Below are positions 1-5,080 of a stretch of DNA of 5,080 bases, piece by piece (within the stretch, counting starts at the first letter, position 1; each line of letters begins with the position of its first letter). The translations under genes were made by a program, and so were the position numbers. The DNA lies in contig JAKALH010000256.1 of assembly GCA_021813225.1 (NCBI GenBank), positions 1 through 5,080 of the forward strand, given 5' to 3'. Origin of the DNA: Chloroflexota bacterium (GTDB taxonomy: Bacteria > Chloroflexota > Anaerolineae > J036 > Brachytrichaceae). A model generated the notes under the pieces. That model saw only the letters and a list, made by a program, of their open reading frames with translations. It did no database searches and was not told where the DNA came from.

Positions 1-70
1 GAACCGAAGTAAAGATAGTAACAGCCAGTACCAGGCGTATCGCTTTACTCTTTATGTAGTCACACTTCAT
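1..70 (-). CDS. Partial CDS, N-terminus of a probable secreted or membrane-anchored protein (runs off left edge)
   Basis: Reading the minus strand from an ATG at 70-68 gives 23 open codons to the window edge, MKCDYIKSKAIRLVLAVTIF followed by TSV. This has the layout of a signal peptide or N-terminal anchor: a short basic region (K2, K7, K9, R12) and then a hydrophobic run (LVLAVTIF). The mature protein is not visible, so no function can be given. The ribosome site is weak: an AGAG lies only 3 bases before the ATG. The gene faces the same way as proS and starts 185 bases beyond the proS stop, so it may have its own promoter or be read through from proS. I found no clear promoter in the gap. 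The main doubt is that 23 codons is little evidence; the charge and hydrophobicity pattern is what argues for a real gene. Confidence 0.5.
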   Translation of the reverse strand, partial: MKCDYIKSKAIRLVLAVTIFTSV

Positions 71-175
71 AAACTCTGTCTACTTTGCCTGGCGAAACCT
101 GCTTGTCGCGTGAGAGCCGCCTCAATTCTGGCTGCTCTGTCATTCTGAGTGACTACCACACGCCTTGCGCATACA

Positions 176-217
176 GGGATTCTAACAGTCCACAGACACT
201 ATTTTTGGATGAATCCC
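176..217. repeat. Inverted repeat with long loop in the gap downstream of proS
   Basis: GGGATTC at 176-182 is matched perfectly by GAATCCC at 211-217, giving a possible 7-bp stem around a 28-base interior. The interior can itself form a small imperfect hairpin (AGTCC against a bulged GACACT at 187-200). It lies between the proS stop and the next minus-strand gene, so it could act on the 3' end of proS mRNA or the leader of the next gene. Neither strand has a T-run after the stem, so it is not a standard Rho-independent terminator. The rest of 71-255 shows no supported gene. A chance repeat is quite possible. Confidence 0.25.
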
Positions 218-255
218 CTTCGTTTGCACCATACTCAACCGCTGGTTCGTGCAAT

Positions 256-1686
256 TCAATAAGCTTTGCCGAACAGTGCGCGCTCGCGCACCGGCTTCCC
301 TGTCACGATGCATTTCCATTCACCGGGTACCTGCTCAAGCGGGAAACAACGATTAGTGGCTTTCGTCTCTTCTTTTATCTGTGCATCTACGGCGGGGTCA
401 TCGGCGACTGGCGCCAGCGCGAACCCATCTTCTACAGCTTCTTTCAATTCTGCGTAAGTACTGACTTCGCGGATATTGGCATCGCGGAAATTCGTGGCCT
501 GTTGGAGTAAGCCTGACTGGATTTCCTCGAATAACGTCGTGATCCGCTCTGCCAGCCCGGCCTGCGGCACAAAGCTTTTGCCCGCTTTGCCCGGCACATC
601 GCGGCGTCCCAGCGCCACGGTCCCATTGGCGACATCGCGCGGCCCGATCTCAACACGCACCGGCACTCCGCGCAACTCCCAGTCGTTGAACTTAAAGCCC
701 GGTGTTTCGTCGCGATCATCCAGTTTGACGCGAATGCCGTTCGACTTCAGTGTCGTAAATATACTGTCCGCAGCCTGCATGACTGCGGTGCGTTCACTTT
801 CGTTCTTGTAGATGGGGACGATCACGGCCTGGATCGGGGCGATTCTGGGCGGCAGGCGCAGCCCCTGGTCATCGCCATGCACCATAATCACAGCGCCCAG
901 CATTCGCCAGCTCATTCCCCACGACGTCGTCCAGCACAGTTTCTCGGTGTTATCCCGATCCAGGTATTTGATGTCGAACGCCCTGGCGAAGTTCTGGCCG
1001 AGGTCGTGGCTGGTGGCCGATTGCAGCGCCTTTTTGTCGCCCATCATCGCTTCAATGCTGTAGGTGCTGTCTGCGCCGGCAAAACGCTCGCTGATGCTCT
1101 TACGCCCTTTGATGACGGGCACGGCGCATTCGTCGCGCGCATGCGCGGCATACACGTCGAGCATCCGCATGACTTCCTCGCTCGATTCCTCATGCGTCGC
1201 ATGGGCGGTATGCCCTTCCTGCCAGAAAAACTCCGTCGTGCGCAGGAACGGTCGCGTGCGCTTTTCCCAGCGCACCACACTGTTCCAGGCATTGATCAAT
1301 ACCGGCAGGTCGCGATAGGACTTCACCCATTGCGCGTACATATAGCCGATTATGGTCTCACTGGTTGGGCGAACCGCCAGAGGTTCTTCCAGTTGTTCGC
1401 CGCCGCCCACAGTGACGACCGCCAGTTCCGGACTGAATCCTTTCACATGCTGGGCTTCCCGGTTCAAAAAGGACATGGGGATGAACATCGGAAAGGCGGC
1501 ATTGCTGTGACCCGTGTCTTTGAAGCGGCGGTCGAGAAAATCGCGCATGTTCTCGTACAACGACCAGCCATACGGCTTCACGACGATGCAGCCGCGAACA
1601 GGGGCGTAATCGGCCAGGTCGGCCTCGCGGATCACGTCCAGATACCATTCCGAAAAGTCCTGGGTGCGGGATGTTAATTTCGCCAT
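256..1686 (-). CDS. proS: Prolyl-tRNA synthetase, type 3 (archaeal/eukaryotic-like)
   Basis: This cytoplasmic class II aminoacyl-tRNA synthetase activates proline with ATP and loads it onto tRNA-Pro. The 476 residues match the usual length of the short type 3 form, which lacks the editing insertion found between motifs 2 and 3 in the E. coli-type enzyme. The catalytic core spans about 1-285: motif 1 ends around FPMFIP (65-70), the proline/adenylate loop is RPTSE (106-110), motif 2 is RPFLRTTEFFWQEGH (145-159), and motif 3 is HGDDQGLRLPPRIAP (270-284). The anticodon-binding domain follows (about 286-390), then the ProRS C-terminal domain (about 400-476), ending in the family's typical C-terminal tyrosine (GKAY). 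Of the zinc-site cysteines known in some relatives, C447 and C459 remain, but the CxxC partner is T462. The ATG at 1686 directly precedes the conserved N-terminus; no strong Shine-Dalgarno is seen. It is divergent from the peptidase gene. Confidence 0.97.
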   Translation of the reverse strand: MAKLTSRTQDFSEWYLDVIREADLADYAPVRGCIVVKPYGWSLYENMRDFLDRRFKDTGHSNAAFPMFIPMSFLNREAQHVKGFSPELAVVTVGGGEQLEEPLAVRPTSETIIGYMYAQWVKSYRDLPVLINAWNSVVRWEKRTRPFLRTTEFFWQEGHTAHATHEESSEEVMRMLDVYAAHARDECAVPVIKGRKSISERFAGADSTYSIEAMMGDKKALQSATSHDLGQNFARAFDIKYLDRDNTEKLCWTTSWGMSWRMLGAVIMVHGDDQGLRLPPRIAPIQAVIVPIYKNESERTAVMQAADSIFTTLKSNGIRVKLDDRDETPGFKFNDWELRGVPVRVEIGPRDVANGTVALGRRDVPGKAGKSFVPQAGLAERITTLFEEIQSGLLQQATNFRDANIREVSTYAELKEAVEDGFALAPVADDPAVDAQIKEETKATNRCFPLEQVPGEWKCIVTGKPVRERALFGKAY

Positions 1687-1778
1687 GTTACCGAACAGTC
1701 CGAAACCGGCAATGACGTCTCAAACAACGTTTTCGGGCTGTAACCACCTTACTCAAGTGTTATGAAATATGCCTGCAC

Positions 1779-1784
1779 ATTATA
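1779..1784 (-). promoter_or_regulatory. Possible -10 element of the proS promoter
   Basis: The minus strand reads TATAAT here, an exact match to the sigma-70-type -10 consensus, in the divergent gap upstream of proS. It would start transcription near 1772 and give a proS leader of roughly 85 bases. No good -35 hexamer sits 16-18 bases upstream, and there is no extended TG motif, so the support is one hexamer plus location. It overlaps the extra N-terminal codons of the longest reading of the plus-strand peptidase gene, which slightly favours the later start for that gene. Confidence 0.35.
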
Positions 1785-1804
1785 CGATGTGGGACAATTC
1801 CATC

Positions 1805-3178
1805 ATGACTGAAAAGAGCAGGTACGGCTTGGCCGCCGAGACCGTCCACCTGTTGCAGGATCTGATCCGCATCGATACCTCGAATCCGCCCGGCAACGAA
1901 AGTGCAGCAGCCAACTACATCGCGGGCATTTTGTACCAGAATGGAATCGACCCGACAGTCATCGAGATGGCCCCGCACCGTGGCAATGTCGTAGCCCGCA
2001 TCAAGGGTAATGGCGCGGAAGCGCCTGTATTGTTGTATTCACACACCGATGTGGTGCCGGTCGAACGTGAGCATTGGAACGTCGACCCGTTCGGCGGCCT
2101 GCTGCGTGATGGCTACATCTATGGCCGCGGCGCGCTGGACATGAAAGGCATCGGCGCCATGCAACTGGCTGTTTTTCTGGCAATCCAGCAGCATCTGGAG
2201 GACCACCCCGGCTCATCATTGCGCCGCGATATTATCCTGGCTGCAACAGCCGATGAGGAAACCGACACTGATCAGGGCATCGGTCCGTTGATTGCCCGCC
2301 ATCCAGACCTGCTGCGCGCGCAATATGGCCTGAGCGAGTTTGGCGGTTATACGATGTATGCATCCGGCAAGTGTTTTTACCCGATCCAGGTCGCCGAAAA
2401 GGGGACGGTATGGATGCACATGCACGCTGCGGGACGACCCGGTCACGCCAGTGTGCCGCATGAAGACAATGCAGTCGTACACCTGACACGCGCCGTCAAT
2501 AAACTGGCGCGTGCGCACCTGCCGATGCACATCAGCGCGACAGCGCGCGCCTATATCAACGGCCTGGCAGACGGCCTGGGCGGCGCACAAGGCGCGGGCA
2601 TCCGCGCACTGCTGGGCCGGCTTGATGAGAGTGGTTTGCCATTCCTGGAGCGTGTGATACGTGATCCGGGGCTGGCCGGGGAATTACGCGCGATCACACA
2701 CAACACCGTCACCCCAACCGGCTTGAGGGCGGGCCAGAAGACCAATGTGATCCCATCGCGCGCGTCGGCAGTATTGGATTGCCGTACCGTTCCCGGCTAT
2801 AGCGGCAGCGCTGTCATCGAGGAACTCAAACGCGCCATGGGCAGCAACGGGCACGCCGTAAGTTTCGACATCGACAGCGAGTCGCCGGCGATTGAGTTTA
2901 CAACGAATACCCCCCTGTATCGTCTGATCCGCAGCACCTTGAAAAAGCATGACCCGACCGGTCTGCCGGTCCCGTCGATGCTCACTGGCGCCACTGATGC
3001 CAAGCACCTGGCCAAACTGGGCACGATTTGCTATGGGTTCTCGCCGATGAGATTCAAGCCGGGTGAACACTTCAGCGATATGGTGCATGGCCACAACGAA
3101 CGCGTGTCAGTCGATTCGCTGGCCTGGGGGGTGCAGGCACTTTATGACGTGGTCAGCGAGTTTTGCGGGCTGGGTTAA
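1805..3178 (+). CDS. M20 family zinc metallohydrolase (ArgE/DapE/carboxypeptidase G2-like)
   Basis: This is a di-zinc hydrolase of the M20 family, whose members cleave amide bonds in small substrates such as peptides and N-acyl amino acids; the exact substrate cannot be read from the sequence. Counting from the upstream ATG at 1769 (469 residues), the metal and catalytic residues are all present: H92 in SHTDVVP with catalytic D94, bridging D124 in GALDMKG, E163 (general base) and E164 in DEETD, E190 in SEFGG, and H440 in HGHNERV. H226 in GHASVPHEDNA lies in the inserted dimerisation domain (about 205-325). No signal peptide is seen, so it is probably cytoplasmic. I chose the ATG at 1805 (MTEKS, 457 residues) because TGGGA lies about 10 bases upstream and the conserved core starts soon after. 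In-frame ATGs at 1769 and 1787 are alternatives. The stop is 29 bases before the cinA-like gene, suggesting co-transcription. Confidence 0.9.
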   Translation: MTEKSRYGLAAETVHLLQDLIRIDTSNPPGNESAAANYIAGILYQNGIDPTVIEMAPHRGNVVARIKGNGAEAPVLLYSHTDVVPVEREHWNVDPFGGLLRDGYIYGRGALDMKGIGAMQLAVFLAIQQHLEDHPGSSLRRDIILAATADEETDTDQGIGPLIARHPDLLRAQYGLSEFGGYTMYASGKCFYPIQVAEKGTVWMHMHAAGRPGHASVPHEDNAVVHLTRAVNKLARAHLPMHISATARAYINGLADGLGGAQGAGIRALLGRLDESGLPFLERVIRDPGLAGELRAITHNTVTPTGLRAGQKTNVIPSRASAVLDCRTVPGYSGSAVIEELKRAMGSNGHAVSFDIDSESPAIEFTTNTPLYRLIRSTLKKHDPTGLPVPSMLTGATDAKHLAKLGTICYGFSPMRFKPGEHFSDMVHGHNERVSVDSLAWGVQALYDVVSEFCGLG

Positions 3179-3207
3179 TCGCCGAGCGGTGTATCATCAC
3201 ACGTCGT

Positions 3208-4059
3208 ATGGATGACAATCGGAAAGCAGAGGAGTGCGAACGCTGTGTGGAGATCTTCGCGATCGGCAACGAGTTGCTTGTCGGTCAGGTTCAGGATACG
3301 AATACCCACTGGCTGATCAGGCAGTCGACGGCTATCGGCGCGCGCGTGCGGCGAGCGGTGATCCTGCGCGATGAATACGACGAAATCGCCGATGCGCTGG
3401 AGAGCGCCCTGAAACGCCGGCCGCGCCTGATCCTGACGACCGGCGGTCTTGGGCCGACCGACGACGATCTGACCATGCGCGCGCTGTCGCGCGCCTTGAA
3501 CCTGGACCTCGTGGAAGACCCGGCAGCGCTGGAGATGGTGCGCAAGCGCTACGAATACATCGCCAGCATCCGTCCCAACTTCAGCGCTGAACTGAACGAA
3601 GCGCGGCGCAAGATGGCGCTTCTGCCCCGCGGCGGCACACCGATCAGCAATCCGAATGGCGCTGCACCCGGCGTCGTCCTGGAAGTCAACGGCACGACCA
3701 CTATCGTGAGTTTGCCGGGCGTACCGTCGGAGATGAAGGAAATCTATAATGGTTCCCTTCAGCCTATTCTGGCCAGAACGATCGGCGCCGGGGGCTATAT
3801 CGAACGAACGCTGGTGCTGGATCGCGGTGATGAGTCGCGCATTGCCGAACTGCTGCAGGATGTGCAGGCGCGGCATCATGCCGTTTATATCAAGTCTCGC
3901 GGCCAGATGCTGGAAGACGGCATCCATCTTACAATCGTGCTGTCCGCAGGCAGCAGCGACCTGACGGCCATGCGCACCGAGGTATCTCACACAGAAGCTG
4001 ACCTCGTCAGCGGGCTGTCGCATCTCGAATATTCCATCAAGCGCATTGTCGAATCATAG
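3208..4059 (+). CDS. cinA: CinA-family protein, N-terminal molybdopterin-binding (MoCF) domain only
   Basis: This 283-residue protein matches the N-terminal half of CinA (competence/damage-inducible protein A, COG1058). Family motifs appear in order: AIGNELLVG (18-26), DTN (30-32), TTGGLGPTDDD (77-87), NPNGAAPG (148-155) and LPGVPSEM (169-176). The part from about 195 to 283, including VYIKSRG, resembles the KH-like domain of CinA. The C-terminal nicotinamide-nucleotide amidohydrolase (PncC) domain of full CinA, near 400 residues, is absent; a proper stop occurs at 4057-4059. Stand-alone COG1058 proteins are known, and some are reported as ADP-ribose pyrophosphatases; the role here is uncertain, probably nucleotide-related and cytoplasmic. 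The start is unsure. The ATG at 3208 has no clear ribosome site. An in-frame GTG at 3247 (giving a 270-residue protein starting at EIFAIGNELL) has AGAGGAG 12 bases upstream. An earlier ATG at 3163 would overlap the peptidase gene. Confidence 0.88.
   Translation: MDDNRKAEECERCVEIFAIGNELLVGQVQDTNTHWLIRQSTAIGARVRRAVILRDEYDEIADALESALKRRPRLILTTGGLGPTDDDLTMRALSRALNLDLVEDPAALEMVRKRYEYIASIRPNFSAELNEARRKMALLPRGGTPISNPNGAAPGVVLEVNGTTTIVSLPGVPSEMKEIYNGSLQPILARTIGAGGYIERTLVLDRGDESRIAELLQDVQARHHAVYIKSRGQMLEDGIHLTIVLSAGSSDLTAMRTEVSHTEADLVSGLSHLEYSIKRIVES
3228..3234 (+). promoter_or_regulatory. Possible ribosome binding site for an alternative GTG start of the cinA-like gene
   Basis: AGAGGAG here is the best Shine-Dalgarno match near the start of the CinA-like gene. 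It lies 12 bases before an in-frame GTG at 3247, a somewhat long spacing. If used, the protein would begin exactly where the conserved family N-terminus begins (EIFAIGNELL). The ATG at 3208 lies upstream of this site and has no comparable motif. Confidence 0.3.
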
Positions 4060-4132
4060 GGCGGCTTCATCTGTAGACCGGCAGGATAATTCAGACAGCA
4101 ACCAATCGGATATACGGATCTGGGGATACGAA
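4060..4132 (+). promoter_or_regulatory. cinA-sucC intergenic gap with the sucC ribosome binding site
   Basis: This 73-base gap precedes sucC. GGGGA at 4122-4126, six bases before the ATG, is the probable ribosome binding site. A GATAAT at 4085-4090 resembles a -10 hexamer but has no good -35, so a separate sucC promoter is possible and not shown. No strong terminator-like hairpin separates the two genes. A short direct repeat, CGGAT spaced by ATA, is seen around 4107-4119. Confidence 0.35.
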
Positions 4133-5080
4133 ATGAAACTACACGAATATCAATCAAAACAGCTGTTCGGGCGTTATGGGGTGGCGGTACCGCAGGGAAT
4201 CGTTGCCGACACACCACAGGGCGCGCGCGCTGCCGCGGAAAAAATCGGCTTGCCGGTCGTTATCAAGTCGCAGGTGCTGGTAGGCGGGCGCGGCAAGGCG
4301 GGCGGCGTCAAGGTTGCGCGGACGCTGGATGAGGTGGAGGCAAAGGCACGCGATATTCTCAATCTCACCATCAAAGGTCTACCGGTGCGGAAGGTGCTGA
4401 TCGATCCTGCGGCGGAAATCAAGAGCGAGATATACCTGGGCATCGTCATCGACCGCGCTTCGCGCCGCGCGATTATGATGGCCAGTGCTGCCGGCGGCAT
4501 GGATATCGAGGAAGTAGCTGCGACAGCGCCGGAAAAAATCGTGCGCGTTCCCATCGATCCCTTTATCGGTTTGCCGGATTATCTGGCGCGGGATATCGCC
4601 GCGCACATCAACCTGCCCCGAGAGCATTGGGTGGGTTTCGTCGCGATGGCGAAGGGCCTGGCAGCGGCTTTCGCAGCCACCGATGCGTCTCTCGCGGAAA
4701 TAAATCCCCTGGCTCTGGTGAGCCAGCCTGGCAACCCCGATAAACTCATGGCTCTGGATGGGAAGCTGGTCATTGACGACAACGCCATATTCAGGCATCC
4801 TGACCTGGCTGAGATGCGCGACCCCGATGAGGAATCCGACGCAGAAAAGCAGGCGCGCGAAGCCGGCCTTAATTTCATTTCATTGGACGGCAATATCGGC
4901 TGCATGGTCAATGGCGCCGGGCTGGCGATGGCTACCATGGATATTATCAACTTCTATGGCGGCAAACCGGCCAACTTCCTGGATGTCGCTGGAGGCGCAC
5001 GCTCCGATAAGGTGGCGGCGGCGTTGCGTATCATTCTGGCTGATCCGCTTGTCAAGGTCATACTGTTTAACATATTCGGC
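4133..5080 (+). CDS. sucC: Succinyl-CoA synthetase (succinate--CoA ligase, ADP-forming) beta subunit, partial (3' end beyond window)
   Basis: The beta subunit of the TCA-cycle enzyme that interconverts succinyl-CoA and succinate with nucleoside triphosphate formation; it works with the alpha subunit SucD in the cytoplasm. The open frame gives 316 residues to the edge, out of about 390 usual. The N-terminal ATP-grasp domain begins MKLHEYQSKQLF and includes VVIKSQV (42-48) and GGRGKAGGVK (51-60). EINPL at 189-193 supplies the metal-binding Glu and Asn, and LDGKL follows with D209. The C-terminal ligase domain includes LDGNIGCMVNGAGLAM (251-266), ANFLDVAGGA (280-289) and the start of NIFGG (313 on), where the window ends. 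The usual DVGGGA motif reads DVAGGA (A286). The start is firm: ATG with GGGGA six bases upstream and the family's standard N-terminus. sucD is expected just downstream. Nucleotide preference (ATP or GTP) cannot be called. Confidence 0.96.
   Translation, partial: MKLHEYQSKQLFGRYGVAVPQGIVADTPQGARAAAEKIGLPVVIKSQVLVGGRGKAGGVKVARTLDEVEAKARDILNLTIKGLPVRKVLIDPAAEIKSEIYLGIVIDRASRRAIMMASAAGGMDIEEVAATAPEKIVRVPIDPFIGLPDYLARDIAAHINLPREHWVGFVAMAKGLAAAFAATDASLAEINPLALVSQPGNPDKLMALDGKLVIDDNAIFRHPDLAEMRDPDEESDAEKQAREAGLNFISLDGNIGCMVNGAGLAMATMDIINFYGGKPANFLDVAGGARSDKVAAALRIILADPLVKVILFNIFG

Noticed and set aside
85..510. A 141-codon plus-strand open frame crossing the gap and the proS 3' end
   Set aside because: About 60% of it is antisense to the clearly real proS, its composition looks random, and no family motif or good ribosome site is seen.
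877..1677. A 266-codon plus-strand open frame opposite proS
   Set aside because: It is fully antisense to conserved ProRS motifs. Its His/Arg/Ala-rich composition is what antisense reading of GC-rich codons gives.
1714..1719. GACGTC palindrome upstream of proS
   Set aside because: A 6-base palindrome is expected by chance and nothing around it extends the symmetry.
1687..1804. Possible T-box riboswitch leader for proS
   Set aside because: The leader is too short, and no T-box sequence or terminator/antiterminator pair is visible.
3189..3202. Small dyad GTGT-ATCATC-ACAC between the peptidase stop and the cinA-like start
   Set aside because: The 4-bp stem does not extend outward and no T-run follows, so it is neither a terminator nor a convincing operator.
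3175..4023. A 282-codon minus-strand open frame opposite the cinA-like gene
   Set aside because: It mirrors the CinA coding frame with the typical antisense composition and has no recognisable domain; the plus-strand gene has clear family motifs.
4174..4950. Overlapping minus-strand open frames opposite sucC
   Set aside because: sucC is unmistakable on the plus strand through this whole stretch; these frames are shadows.

Overview
This is an ordinary-looking stretch of a bacterial chromosome of moderately high GC content, densely coded with short intergenic gaps. It shows no mobile element, CRISPR array, RNA gene or phage signal. The archaeal/eukaryotic-like (type 3) prolyl-tRNA synthetase occurs only in some bacterial groups, such as Chloroflexota, Deinococcus-Thermus and spirochaetes. 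A Chloroflexota-like organism is my best guess, but this is an inference from protein style and not demonstrated.

Layout. At the left edge (1-70, minus strand) is the 5' end of a gene whose first 23 codons look like a signal peptide or membrane anchor. Positions 71-255 are a comparatively AT-rich intergenic gap with one long-loop inverted repeat. Positions 256-1686 (minus) hold a complete proS. A short divergent intergenic region follows, with a perfect TATAAT on the minus strand at 1779-1784. From about 1805 onward everything is on the plus strand: an M20-family metallopeptidase/deacylase (to 3178), a CinA-type N-terminal (MoCF) domain protein (3208-4059), and the first 316 codons of sucC (from 4133), which runs off the right edge.

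Functional links. The three plus-strand genes are spaced 29 and 73 bases apart and could be co-transcribed. Their roles differ: amide hydrolysis of small peptides or acyl-amino acids, a nucleotide/NAD-related or competence-type function, and the TCA cycle. The arrangement therefore looks like a loose co-directional cluster and not a dedicated pathway. sucC is normally followed by sucD, which would lie just beyond the right edge. proS is transcribed divergently and serves translation.

I found no convincing undescribed system. The points worth a second look are small: the unlisted partial secreted or anchored protein at the left edge, a Gly-to-Ala change in the conserved SucC DVGGGA loop, an incomplete cysteine set in the ProRS C-terminal domain, a CinA without its amidohydrolase half, and uncertain starts for two genes.
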